Shown: positions 29,340 through 39,150 of the stretch, piece after piece
Numbering within the stretch: the first letter of the stretch is position 1
Layout: every line of letters starts with the position of its first letter
Assembly: GCA_902535365.1 (NCBI GenBank)
Contig: CACATF010000001.1
Coordinates: 132,077-196,076 of the forward strand
Length of the DNA: 64,000 nt
Source of the DNA: an uncultured SAR86 cluster bacterium
GTDB taxonomy: Bacteria; Pseudomonadota; Gammaproteobacteria; Magnimaribacterales; TMED112
Direction: 5' to 3'
Position numbers and translations under genes: made by a program
Notes under the pieces: model-generated
What the model was told of the DNA's origin: nothing
Seen by the model: only the letters and a program-made list of their open reading frames with translations
Databases searched by the model: none

Positions 29340-30226
29340 ACAAAATTGGAGCTATTGAAAACTTAAATAAAGATTTTGTTAATAATCTTTTCAAGGAGAC
29401 GAAAAAAATAAAATCTGAGTGGCCTGCTTTAGAGCAAGTTGGCAATAAAAAGACAATTTGCTTGCTCTTTTGGGAGCCAAGCACAAGAACAAAGCTATCT
29501 TTTGAGCACGCAGCAAAAGCTTTGGGTTTTAATGTTTTAGATTTTGCTCCTGATCAGTCTTCCATAGTAAAGGGCGAATCTTTTGAAGATACGATCAAGA
29601 CTTTGCTGGCATTAAAAGTTGATGGCTTCGTTATTAGGCACCCTGAAGATGAAATATCAAAAACAATTATAAAAATGCTTCCAGATGATGTTTTTTATAT
29701 CAATGCAGGAGACGGAAATTTTGCCCACCCCACACAAGCATTGCTTGATGTATTCACGATTTCAGAGAATCATGCAGATATCCAGAATGCCAAAATAACA
29801 ATCTTGGGAGATGTCGATCATTCACGAGTTATTCCATCTAAGTTAGAGCTATTAAAAATGCTTGAATGCTCAGACATTAGTTTTTTAGGACCAAAAAATC
29901 TTATCGCACAAAAATTTGCGCCACTCTACACAGAAATTAATGATAATTGTTTATCAGAAAGGGATTTTTTATATGTGCTAAGGGTGCAAAGAGAAAGGTT
30001 CAAAGAATCTGATAGTTTAGATGAGGCATCATTTATAGATAATTTTCAGGTCAATGATGATTTCTTAAATAAGTCTGGCTTTCAAGGTCACATAATGCAC
30101 CCGGGCCCAATGAATATTGGTGTAGAGATCACCTCTAACGTCGCTAATTCAGGGAAGTCTTTAGTTCTTCAGCAAGTCGAGAATGGTTTGTATCTAAGAG
30201 CTGCTTTACTTAGCTTGATCTCTTAA
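29336..30226 (+). CDS. pyrB: Aspartate carbamoyltransferase catalytic subunit
   Basis: WEPSTRTKLSFEHAAKALG, IRHPED, GDGNFAHPTQALLDVFTI, HPGPMNIGVEI. Confidence 0.95.
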   Translation: MNKIGAIENLNKDFVNNLFKETKKIKSEWPALEQVGNKKTICLLFWEPSTRTKLSFEHAAKALGFNVLDFAPDQSSIVKGESFEDTIKTLLALKVDGFVIRHPEDEISKTIIKMLPDDVFYINAGDGNFAHPTQALLDVFTISENHADIQNAKITILGDVDHSRVIPSKLELLKMLECSDISFLGPKNLIAQKFAPLYTEINDNCLSERDFLYVLRVQRERFKESDSLDEASFIDNFQVNDDFLNKSGFQGHIMHPGPMNIGVEITSNVANSGKSLVLQQVENGLYLRAALLSLIS

Positions 30227-30817
30227 TATTCTCTCAGTGGTTTCCACTATAGTGATTGTATTTTGATCAAATTCAAGATTTACTTGGTTTCCATAAACTA
30301 AATTATCTAGATTTGTTGCGCGAAGTGTTTCTGGAATGAGGTGAACAATAAACCTGCCCTCAGTTATCTCTCCTAAAGTTATGCTGCATCCATTGATACC
30401 TATATAGCCTTTTTCAAAAAGGAATTTACCCCAATCTGCTCCTGCATCAATAACAATATCTTTTGCATCGCCATGGATCTCCACCTGATTAACATGCCCT
30501 GTTGTGTGAATATGCCCAGACACAATATGGCCACCAACAGAATCATTAAACTTTAATGAAGGCTCAAGATTTACTTTTGTTCCTTTTGTGTAAGATTTAA
30601 TTAGTGTTTTGCTTAATGTCTCTGGCACTGCATCAAAAAACATTCTGTCTGATTCTGACTTTGTTAATGTTAGGCATACTCCATCCACAGCAACGCTATC
30701 TCCAACCTTTAAATCTTTTGTAAAATCTTCTGTTGCTTGCACCTCAAGAGTTACTATCTCCCCTGCTTCACTATTTGAAATAATAGTTCCAAGGCTTTGT
30801 ACAATACCGCTAAACAT
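30206..30817 (-). CDS. ribE: Riboflavin synthase alpha subunit
   Basis: MFSGIVQSLG, DSVAVDGVCLT, GGHIVSGHIHTTG. Confidence 0.95.
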   Translation of the reverse strand: MFSGIVQSLGTIISNSEAGEIVTLEVQATEDFTKDLKVGDSVAVDGVCLTLTKSESDRMFFDAVPETLSKTLIKSYTKGTKVNLEPSLKFNDSVGGHIVSGHIHTTGHVNQVEIHGDAKDIVIDAGADWGKFLFEKGYIGINGCSITLGEITEGRFIVHLIPETLRATNLDNLVYGNQVNLEFDQNTITIVETTERILRDQAK

Positions 30818-31448
30818 CTGTGCCTCTGTAATGAGATCTATACTCTTCTATTTTCTGCAAATCAGCTGATGATATTATCCCTTCTGCTGATAGCAGGTCA
30901 TCCAATGAGATTATTTCAAACACATTAATCCCATCATTTTTCAATTCTGAAGAAGCCATGAGATCACTATTTTGTCCCCTTTCTTGACGATTTAAAGTCA
31001 CCAAAGCCCCAACTATTTCAACATCAAATGGTTCAAGAAGTTTTAAGCTCTCTCTGATAGCCAAACCTGATGAAATAACGTCATCAACAACTAAAATTTT
31101 GCCTTCAGGTTTTGCCCCAATTAAATTGCCACCTTCACCATGATCTTTTATTTCTTTTCTGTTAAAGCATATTGGCATTGGCGATGTTTCGCTTAATTTT
31201 GTAGCTAACAATGACCCCAAAAATATCCCTTTATATGCAGGGCCATAGATCATGTCAAAATTTATACCTGCATCCTCGATCTTCTTAACAAAAAGATCAG
31301 CTAACATATTTAGTTCCCCATATTCGATAAGAGCAGAAGCATTAAAGAAGTAAGGGCTTTGTCGGCCTGATTTAAGAGTAAAGTCGCCTAACTTAAAAGC
31401 ACCTGACTCTATAGCTAGTTTAAGAAATTCTTTTTGGTAGTCTTTCAC
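30810..31448 (-). CDS. pyrE: Orotate phosphoribosyltransferase
   Basis: FTLKSGRQSPYFFN, YGPAYKGIFLGS, ILVVDDVISSGLAIRES. Confidence 0.97.
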   Translation of the reverse strand: MKDYQKEFLKLAIESGAFKLGDFTLKSGRQSPYFFNASALIEYGELNMLADLFVKKIEDAGINFDMIYGPAYKGIFLGSLLATKLSETSPMPICFNRKEIKDHGEGGNLIGAKPEGKILVVDDVISSGLAIRESLKLLEPFDVEIVGALVTLNRQERGQNSDLMASSELKNDGINVFEIISLDDLLSAEGIISSADLQKIEEYRSHYRGTDV

Positions 31449-32152
31449 CCGTTTTTAATAATCTCAGTTTGCAGCTTAAACAGATCTTTTATACCGCCCT
31501 CGGCAAGATCCAAAAGCCCATTAAACTCTTCCTTTGAAAATGATTTTTCTTCACCAGTGCCTTGAATCTCAATAAACTCAAGATCATCATTCATTACAAT
31601 ATTCACATCGCATTCAGCGTTGGAGTCTTCCTCATAATTCAGATCAAGAACAAGCTCACCTTTGTGAATGCCAACACTTATTGCCGCCACTAAATTATTT
31701 ATAGCATCTTCTTTACCAATCTTTTTTAATGCTTTACATAATGCGACTGTTCCACCTGTTATGGATGCTGTTCTAGTGCCCCCATCAGCTTGAATGACAT
31801 CGCAATCGATTGTTATTGTGTAGCCTGTTAGTTTTGTTAAATCAACAACTTGTCGCAATGACCTTCCTATTAGTCTTTGGATTTCCATAGTTCGGCCTGA
31901 TTGTTTTCCTCGATTGGCTTCTCTATTCATTCTTTCATTTGTTGATCTTGGCAGCATGCCATATTCAGCTGTTATCCAGCCTCTTTTATCATTTTGCATC
32001 CATCTGGGGGTAGCCTTTTCAATGGTCGCATTGCATACCACATGTGTGTTACCAAATTTAATTAATGCTGAGCCCTCTGCATGCATATTAAAATCTGGCG
32101 TTATGCTCACATCTCTCAGTTGATCGTTTTTACGTTTGTCAGTTCTTTGCAT
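31445..32152 (-). CDS. rph: Ribonuclease PH
   Basis: MQRTDKRKNDQLRDVSI, GWITAEYGMLPRSTNERM, DCDVIQADGGTRTASITG. Confidence 0.96.
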   Translation of the reverse strand: MQRTDKRKNDQLRDVSITPDFNMHAEGSALIKFGNTHVVCNATIEKATPRWMQNDKRGWITAEYGMLPRSTNERMNREANRGKQSGRTMEIQRLIGRSLRQVVDLTKLTGYTITIDCDVIQADGGTRTASITGGTVALCKALKKIGKEDAINNLVAAISVGIHKGELVLDLNYEEDSNAECDVNIVMNDDLEFIEIQGTGEEKSFSKEEFNGLLDLAEGGIKDLFKLQTEIIKNG

Positions 32153-32196
32153 AGGCAATTTTGTTGTTTACTATTATACATTCAAGGAAGAAAGAC

Positions 32197-33576
32197 ATGA
32201 TAAGAAAATCTATTTTAATATTGCTGGCTATTTTTCTTTTTGGTTGCACAGAGCAATCAGGAATTTTTACCCCAGAGCCAGAGGGGTCTATTACTAAATT
32301 TAGTGATGATACACATGGGACATATGCATCAACATATGAGCCGCTACCATCAGAAGAAACAGTCATTAGAAACGCGACTGTCTTCGATGGAAATGGAAAT
32401 AAATTTCAAAACTACGATGTTCACTTTGCGAATGGAGAAATAAAAGAAGTTGGTAGAGATTTAATCGTTGGAGACATTAAAGAAATTGATGGAACAGGTA
32501 AATTTGTTACACCTGGCATCATTGATAACCATTCTCATATGGGTGTTTATCCTGCTCCAGGAGTAAGAACAAGCAGTGATGGCAATGAGGCAACAAGTCC
32601 TGTAACGGCTGAAGTATGGGCTGAACATAGTGTTTGGGTTCAAGACCCGCAATACAAGCTTGCTTTGGCAGGTGGAATCACAACCTTTCATGTCTTGCCT
32701 GGCTCTGCAAATTTATTTGGTGGCAGAGGTGTCACATTAAAAAATATTTCGGCAAATACTGTGCCTGAAATGAAATTTCCTGGCGCACCGCATTCATTGA
32801 AGATGGCTTGTGGTGAAAATCCCAAGAGAGTTTATAGTTCAAGAGGCCCATCAACAAGAATGGGAAATGTTGCAGGCTACAGAAAGGCATGGATCGGTGC
32901 TGAAAATCATAGAGAACGTTTGGAGAGAGATCCAAGCCATAGAGATTTACAAAATGAAACATTAGTTGGTGTGCTGGATGGAGAAATTCTTGTCCACAAT
33001 CATTGTTATAGAGCAGATGAAATGGCAACAATGATTAACATTGGCGAAGAGTTTGGCTATAAAGTTTCGACTTTTCATCATGGGGTTGAGGCTTATAAGG
33101 TAGCTGATCTTTTAGCAGATGAAGGTGTCTGTGCAGCTTTATGGGCTGACTGGTGGGGCTTCAAGCATGAAGCTTATGATATGACAATTGCCAACATTGC
33201 TATTGTTGATCAGGCTAGAGATGGTACAGGTTGTGCCATTGTCCATTCTGATAGTGCTAGTGGTATACAAAGATTAAACCAAGAAGCTGCTAAAGCACTA
33301 GCTGCAGGCAGAAAAGCTGGTTTTGACATATCTGAGGGTCGAGCCATGACATGGATTACAAAGAATCCTGCTAAGTCATTAGGGATTCTTGATCAAACAG
33401 GAACTTTAGAACAAGGCAAAGACGCTGATATTGTCATATGGAGTGGCAACCCATTCAGCATTTACTCAAAAGCAGAAAAAGTGTTTATTGATGGAGCGCT
33501 TGCTTTTGATAAGGCAACTAACTTTATGCCACATACGGATTTTGATATCGGTGTTAAAGAATGGGAGGACAAATAA
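32197..33576 (+). CDS. Amidohydrolase family lipoprotein (imidazolonepropionase-like)
   Basis: ILLAIFLFGCTEQ lipobox; VTPGIIDNHSHMGVYPAPG metal motif; IQRLNQEAAKALAAG, GTLEQGKDADIVIW. Confidence 0.92.
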   Translation: MIRKSILILLAIFLFGCTEQSGIFTPEPEGSITKFSDDTHGTYASTYEPLPSEETVIRNATVFDGNGNKFQNYDVHFANGEIKEVGRDLIVGDIKEIDGTGKFVTPGIIDNHSHMGVYPAPGVRTSSDGNEATSPVTAEVWAEHSVWVQDPQYKLALAGGITTFHVLPGSANLFGGRGVTLKNISANTVPEMKFPGAPHSLKMACGENPKRVYSSRGPSTRMGNVAGYRKAWIGAENHRERLERDPSHRDLQNETLVGVLDGEILVHNHCYRADEMATMINIGEEFGYKVSTFHHGVEAYKVADLLADEGVCAALWADWWGFKHEAYDMTIANIAIVDQARDGTGCAIVHSDSASGIQRLNQEAAKALAAGRKAGFDISEGRAMTWITKNPAKSLGILDQTGTLEQGKDADIVIWSGNPFSIYSKAEKVFIDGALAFDKATNFMPHTDFDIGVKEWEDK

Positions 33577-33578
33577 TG

Positions 33579-34841
33579 AAATACATTAAATATTTATTGC
33601 TTCTTTCTTTTCTAGTAGCCGCTGATGCTGACGATATGATTGTGATCAAAAATGGCAACGTTTTTGTCGATGGTGAAGGCTTCGTTAAAAAAGATATTCT
33701 GGTCGATGAAGGCAAAATTCTTCTTGTGGAAGACATGATTGGTAATGTTGGTGCATCAACCATTATCAATGCACAAGGTAAATATGTTATGCCTGGTTTA
33801 ATAGTTTTTTCACAATTAGGGCTTCTTGAAATTGGTGCATTAAGTGAAACCAATGACTCATCTTCTGATATTTATAATGCAGGTTTTGATCCAACTTCTG
33901 CATATAACCCTTTCTCTCAAGCTGTCCGTTTGAATAGGTCAAAAGGAGTGACTTCAACAGTTCATGTTCCTGGTGCGTCCGGCTATTTCAGAGGCTTGCT
34001 GGGTTTTACCAAGATCAATGACGGCTATAAACAGAAGAAACAAGGCCCGCTAGGCTTGGTCACAAGGTATGGGCAATCTAGAAATGATTCCAGAGCTGCA
34101 GAGCTTATGTTTATGGAGGATTTATTTGCTTTGACTAGAGGCAGAGCTGATGAGAAAAAAGGCTATGAATCTGACAATATTCAGTTTTTCTTTGGCACAA
34201 ACAATGAATATAAATTTACAAAAAGAGATTTTGATGCGATTAGCAAAGTTTTAAATAAAGAAATTCCTTTAGTGGTAGAAGTAAATAAAGCGACAGATAT
34301 TCTTAATGTTATTAAGTTTGGTCAAACTCAAAATATTGATCTAGTGCTTTGGGGCGCGCATGAAGCTCACATGGTAGCAGATGAAATTGCCCGCGCAGGG
34401 ATTTCAGTTGTTCTCGATCCTTTAGATAATATTCCAGGCTCATTCGACTCACTTAATGCTACATATGAAAATGTAACTCGCCTTGACGATGCTGGAGTTG
34501 AGATGGCTTTTTATTACTCACAAGGGGCAGGATCGCACAATGCTTATTTAGCTCATCAATCAGCTGGTAATGCTGTTGCAATGGGGCTTGATTATAATGA
34601 AGCAATTCGAGCTATCACCTCAAATCCAGCCAGTATATTTGGTCTTGTTGATGTTGGTTCAGTTGCTCCAGGGTATGATGCTGATTTAGCCATATGGGAT
34701 GGCGACCCTCTTGAACTAATGTCAAATGTCGAGACTGTTCTTATTGATGGCAAGGTTGAAGATTTATCAAATAGGTACGAAGAGCTTACAAAACGTTATA
34801 CCGAAGATAGGGACAAGCCTAACTCTTATAGATCAAGATAA
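33579..34841 (+). CDS. Amidohydrolase-like protein, HxH motif replaced
   Basis: Signal peptide; VMPGLIVFSQLGLLEIG at the place of the HxH motif; GSVAPGYDADLAIWDGDPLE. Confidence 0.88.
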   Translation, partial: KYIKYLLLLSFLVAADADDMIVIKNGNVFVDGEGFVKKDILVDEGKILLVEDMIGNVGASTIINAQGKYVMPGLIVFSQLGLLEIGALSETNDSSSDIYNAGFDPTSAYNPFSQAVRLNRSKGVTSTVHVPGASGYFRGLLGFTKINDGYKQKKQGPLGLVTRYGQSRNDSRAAELMFMEDLFALTRGRADEKKGYESDNIQFFFGTNNEYKFTKRDFDAISKVLNKEIPLVVEVNKATDILNVIKFGQTQNIDLVLWGAHEAHMVADEIARAGISVVLDPLDNIPGSFDSLNATYENVTRLDDAGVEMAFYYSQGAGSHNAYLAHQSAGNAVAMGLDYNEAIRAITSNPASIFGLVDVGSVAPGYDADLAIWDGDPLELMSNVETVLIDGKVEDLSNRYEELTKRYTEDRDKPNSYRSR

Positions 34842-35273
34842 TAATTCTTTAACGAAGGAACTCGCTTCAGACATCTCAGCATTGGGGTGTTTGGATCTGA
34901 GTTCTTTCATCACATTACCCATATCCTGCATTCCTGAGAATCCACCAGCAGAAATAATTTCTTGGATAGCTGTTTTTAAAGCATCACCAGATAGTGCCTG
35001 AGGGAGATATTTCTCTAAAACATCAAGTTCATTTCTTTCAACTTCTTCAAGATCAGGCCTTCCACCATCAGCATATTGCTGAATAGAATCCTTTCTTTGC
35101 TTAGCCATTTTTTTTAAGATGTTTACGAGATCGTCATCTGTGGCCTCAACACGATTATCAACTTCAAATCTTTTTATCTCAGCAGTAACAAGACGCAAGG
35201 TATCACGCAAAAAAACGTTTTTATCAAACATTGCTTGCTTGAGTTCAGAATTTATTTGATCTTTGAGAGACAA
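34833..35273 (-). CDS. yqeY: GatB/YqeY domain protein
   Basis: LKQAMFDKNVFLRDTLRLVTAEIKR, AEMSEASSFVKELLS; next to rpsU. Confidence 0.95.
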   Translation of the reverse strand: MSLKDQINSELKQAMFDKNVFLRDTLRLVTAEIKRFEVDNRVEATDDDLVNILKKMAKQRKDSIQQYADGGRPDLEEVERNELDVLEKYLPQALSGDALKTAIQEIISAGGFSGMQDMGNVMKELRSKHPNAEMSEASSFVKELLS

Positions 35274-35274
35274 C

Positions 35275-35484
35275 TTACTTAAGTTTAGCGAAAGAATCTT
35301 TCATGACTCTTTTATAGTTTCTTTTAACTGCAGCTGCAGCTTTTCTCTTTCTTTCTTCTGTAGGTTTTTCAAAGAATTCTCTTTTTCTTACTTCAGTAAC
35401 GATACCTGCTCTTTCACAAGCTCTTCTGAATTTTCTTAAACCTACATCAAAAGATTCAGTTTCTTTAATTTTTATACTTGGCAT
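35275..35484 (-). CDS. rpsU: 30S ribosomal protein S21
   Basis: [48 protein letters not shown]. Confidence 0.98.
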   Translation of the reverse strand: MPSIKIKETESFDVGLRKFRRACERAGIVTEVRKREFFEKPTEERKRKAAAAVKRNYKRVMKDSFAKLK

Positions 35485-35526
35485 AATGTAGTGTGTATTT
35501 TAAGGATAATTACAAAAGAATCAACA

Positions 35527-36531
35527 ATGATAGTGCTTGGAATAGAAAGTTCATGCGATGAAACAGGTCTTGCCCTCTATTCAGAAGAGAAAGGCTTAAT
35601 AAAGCATCTAGTAAATTCTCAAATTGATTTATTCACAGAATATGGCGGAGTAATTCCAGAAATTGCAGCCAGAGACCATAGTGTAAAGATTGTGCGGATC
35701 CTCGAGGAGCTTATTGAAGATACTGGTATTGGTTTAAATGATATCGATCTTATTGCCTATACAGCAGGCCCTGGTTTAATTGGTTCCTTGGTGGTTGGCG
35801 AAACGGTTGCAAAAACATTATCAACTCTTCTAGATATTGAGCTCCTGCCCATGAATCATCTTGAGGGTCATATTCTTGCTCCTGGTTTGGAAGAGGAAGT
35901 AATTGAGCCGCCATATCTATGTTTATTAGTTTCAGGAGGGCACACCCAAATTATTGAATGCAAGAACTATGGCGATTATCAAATATTAGGCGAGACTATT
36001 GATGATGCATGTGGGGAAGCCTTCGACAAAGTAGGAAAGCTACTTAATCTTGAATATCCTGGAGGTCCAAAAGTTTCAAAATTAGCAGAGAGTGGAGACT
36101 CACAAAGATTTAGCTTTCCAAGAGCTTTGATGAAAGAAAAAAATTTAAGCTTTAGCTTTAGCGGACTGAAGACTTCTGTTTTGTATGCATTGAATGACCT
36201 GAAAGAAGAAGACTATCCAGACGTAGCAGCATCTTTCCAAGAAGCAGTAATTGATGTGCTGACAAAAAAATTAGGATTTGCTGTAGAGCAGACTGGCATT
36301 AAAAAACTTGTGTGCTCAGGCGGTGTTGCTGCAAATAAATTACTAAGAGAGCGTCTAACCGAAATGGCTAATCAGTCAGGTTTGGAGGTAAGTTATCCAA
36401 GTATGGAATTTTGTACAGATAATGCAGCAATGATTGCATATGCAGGATTTATTAGAAAGAAATATAATCTAAAGAAGTACTCGACAGCATACGCCAGACC
36501 AAGATGGCCGCTAGGAGAATTGTATGATTAA
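35527..36531 (+). CDS. tsaD: tRNA t6A threonylcarbamoyltransferase TsaD
   Basis: MIVLGIESSCDETGLALY, NHLEGHILAP, LLVSGGHTQII, CSGGVAANKLLRE; start refined. Confidence 0.98.
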   Translation: MIVLGIESSCDETGLALYSEEKGLIKHLVNSQIDLFTEYGGVIPEIAARDHSVKIVRILEELIEDTGIGLNDIDLIAYTAGPGLIGSLVVGETVAKTLSTLLDIELLPMNHLEGHILAPGLEEEVIEPPYLCLLVSGGHTQIIECKNYGDYQILGETIDDACGEAFDKVGKLLNLEYPGGPKVSKLAESGDSQRFSFPRALMKEKNLSFSFSGLKTSVLYALNDLKEEDYPDVAASFQEAVIDVLTKKLGFAVEQTGIKKLVCSGGVAANKLLRERLTEMANQSGLEVSYPSMEFCTDNAAMIAYAGFIRKKYNLKKYSTAYARPRWPLGELYD

Positions 36532-36895
36532 GAAAGATCGCATATATGTTGAAGATTTAAGGGTTAAAGGTACGATTGGGATCTTTGACTGGGAAAAAAA
36601 GATCAAGCAAGAAATAAGCTTGTCTTATGAAATTGATCATGACAATTTGTCAGCTTCTAAAGAAGATAAAATTGAGGCTACAACAGATTACAAAACCATC
36701 ACTAAAAAAATCATCGCTTTTATTGAAGATAATAAATTTGAGCTAGTTGAAACGTTTGCTGAAAAGATTGCAGAAATGGTGATTACTGATTTTGATGTTA
36801 ACTGGATTAAGTTAAGAGTTTCCAAACCAGGAGCCTTGAGATTTTCTAAAGATGTTGGAGTCATAATCGAACGCACAGCATCTGATTATGAATAG
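36524..36895 (+). CDS. folB: Dihydroneopterin aldolase
   Basis: IYVEDLRVKGTIGIFDWEKKIKQEI; next to folK. Confidence 0.94.
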   Translation: MIKKDRIYVEDLRVKGTIGIFDWEKKIKQEISLSYEIDHDNLSASKEDKIEATTDYKTITKKIIAFIEDNKFELVETFAEKIAEMVITDFDVNWIKLRVSKPGALRFSKDVGVIIERTASDYE

Positions 36896-37292
36896 ATTCT
36901 ATATTCTGGTAGGTTCAAATATTGAGCCAGACATAAATGTAAAAAAAGGCCTTAATTTAATTGAAGAATCTACAGAAATTAATCTTGAAGCTGCTAGCAC
37001 TCCCTATACCTCAAAAGCAGTGGGCATGGATGGTGATGATTTCTTCAATCAAGCACTGCGTTGTACAACTGACCTTAGCTTCAAAGAAACATTATCTTTC
37101 CTAAAAGCTATTGAAGCGACTTGCGGCAGAGAAAGAGATCCAAATAATAAATTTACGCCTAGAACACTAGACTTAGACATTATTCACTGGAATGATTTTG
37201 ATGGCATTATGGAAGGATACAAACTTCCTGACCCTGATATAAAAAAACACGACTACATAAGTGTGCCTTTAGCTGAGGTATTTCAGGATTAA
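36888..37292 (+). CDS. folK: HPPK, 2-amino-4-hydroxy-6-hydroxymethyldihydropteridine diphosphokinase
   Basis: YILVGSNIEPDINV, FFNQALRC, CGRERDPNNKFTPRTLDLDII. Confidence 0.95.
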   Translation: MNRFYILVGSNIEPDINVKKGLNLIEESTEINLEAASTPYTSKAVGMDGDDFFNQALRCTTDLSFKETLSFLKAIEATCGRERDPNNKFTPRTLDLDIIHWNDFDGIMEGYKLPDPDIKKHDYISVPLAEVFQD

Positions 37293-38311
37293 TCCAGAGT
37301 TGCTCTAATTCTTTGTTGTTCTGTAAAAACAAATCTTTGGCTTAGTGGGTCCCAGAAGACAAAGGCTTCTTGTTGAGCAACTTTGCTTGCCTCCAAAGCT
37401 ACCTCTTTATTCATGACTCTTAAAGGCTGCTTCTTATCTTTTAGATACTTTAAATACACTTTTAGTGATGCTTTTTCGTAGTCGCTCATGGTGTAGTAGT
37501 AGTCGCTTTCAATAGTCATATAAGGATCAATGTCACTCATTATGGTTTCGTATTCAGCAACTGCTAAATCACCATAAATCTCAAAAAATTGAACTGCTTG
37601 ATCCTCCTCTATAGTTTTAACATTTGCTCCGTCTGAGAGCACCAAAGAAGCATAAATATCAAATGAATAACCCTTTTCTGTTAAACATTTAATAATGCCT
37701 GACTTGAGTACAAATGCTTTAATACTGTTATCAGCTGCCACATTGTCACCGATTGAAGATTTTTCACTTTCAGCCATAATCGCACCCAATAACACAGCTG
37801 GACCTATTGTGGCTGCCAATGAACTAGCTACTCCGCTAGCAGCTGAAGTACCCAGTGCTGCTATGGTGCCACTCGATGCACCTAGTGATCCAGCAATAGG
37901 GCCTAGTAATGCGATTGCTAAAATCCCTGCTGCTAATGCTCCTGTGCCCACAGCGGCTGCACCAGTTGCAACTACTTCTGCTGCGCCTCCAGCTTCCTCT
38001 TCTTTTTGTGCAATATACTCCTGGACAAATTCACTGTGATTCACATCATAGGTCAAACCAAAATCAGTGCACTCCTTCATATCAAGACCTATGCCAAATT
38101 TTTCTTGAGAAAAAATTGCTCCCTCAAAGCTTGGCAAAAGTTCAATTATGTATGGAGTGGAAAGGAGTAACTGGCGTTTTTCTTTTGGTGTTAAATCATC
38201 TCTGTAAGCCAGCTCATCAGCTTCAGATAATGAATTAGCTGGTGCTCTTTGGACAGGAGCAGGTGAACAAGCTGACAAGAAAATAATTAAAAAAGTACAA
38301 AAATAACGCAT
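37289..38311 (-). CDS. Hypothetical lipoprotein with Gly/Ala-rich hydrophobic core
   Basis: FLIIFLSACSPAP lipobox; long GAAAVGTGALAAGILAIALLGPIAGSLGASSGTIAALGTSAASG segment. Confidence 0.75.
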   Translation of the reverse strand: MRYFCTFLIIFLSACSPAPVQRAPANSLSEADELAYRDDLTPKEKRQLLLSTPYIIELLPSFEGAIFSQEKFGIGLDMKECTDFGLTYDVNHSEFVQEYIAQKEEEAGGAAEVVATGAAAVGTGALAAGILAIALLGPIAGSLGASSGTIAALGTSAASGVASSLAATIGPAVLLGAIMAESEKSSIGDNVAADNSIKAFVLKSGIIKCLTEKGYSFDIYASLVLSDGANVKTIEEDQAVQFFEIYGDLAVAEYETIMSDIDPYMTIESDYYYTMSDYEKASLKVYLKYLKDKKQPLRVMNKEVALEASKVAQQEAFVFWDPLSQRFVFTEQQRIRATLD

Positions 38312-38373
38312 ATATATGTTTAGATTGTAAACAAAATAATTAGTTCAAATCTATTGGTTGCTTAAAATACCCT

Positions 38374-39150
38374 CTATTTATTGGTACTTTCAAAGATCTT
38401 ATCAGCAGAGGTAGTTACAAAGCCTTGGTAGGTTTTGCCTGAGCTATCAGGATAACGCTTGGCAAATTCGTAATAGCAACTTGGTACTGTTTCTTCATTA
38501 GCACCAAATTTAACATTCATTTTGTCAGCCATAATTGATGATTGTTCCAATAGTTCTTCTTGGGTGCCCTTGACCTCACCTCCAGAACTATTGAGCGTAA
38601 AGCCATTCATCTTGAGCATATCATTGACCTCGGTTATGTCCTGATAAGCACTTAGGTGATTAATTGAAACTGTAAAATGATTTGGACAAAAGCCCCATAC
38701 GTAAAGCCATGAAGCATATTCTGATTCCTTTGAAAGTTTCTTATATATCTCAAAGTCTATGTCCCATGATCGGCCACCCATAAATAAATCTTTTTGTGAG
38801 ATGTCGATGGAATTAAAAATATTCTTAAAACAATCATTAAGTTCTGATGAAAACTTCTCCAGCATAAGTTCTGATAAGAATATTTTTGGTAGGTAGCTGT
38901 TTTCGTTCTCTAAGTGGATGGCATTTAGTTTTTTTTGTTCAAAATAATAATCACCACCAATCCTATAACCAAATTTAGATAAATAGTTTGCCTGTTTATG
39001 AATATTGCATGCCTCCAAATTCAAAGTTCTAAAAGCAATGTGATCGTTTACTATGTCCTCATCAAAAAGCTTGGCAATTTTAGCTGCTGATGGAGTATAT
39101 GAAATATAGCTTTCCCACATTTCATCTAGGAGTGCGTTGATAGTGCTCAT
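38374..39150 (-). CDS. DUF1338 family protein (HglS / 2-oxoadipate dioxygenase-like)
   Basis: NDHIAFRTLNL metal-site motif, SYLPKIFLSEL, HFTVSINHL. Confidence 0.78.
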   Translation of the reverse strand: MSTINALLDEMWESYISYTPSAAKIAKLFDEDIVNDHIAFRTLNLEACNIHKQANYLSKFGYRIGGDYYFEQKKLNAIHLENENSYLPKIFLSELMLEKFSSELNDCFKNIFNSIDISQKDLFMGGRSWDIDFEIYKKLSKESEYASWLYVWGFCPNHFTVSINHLSAYQDITEVNDMLKMNGFTLNSSGGEVKGTQEELLEQSSIMADKMNVKFGANEETVPSCYYEFAKRYPDSSGKTYQGFVTTSADKIFESTNK

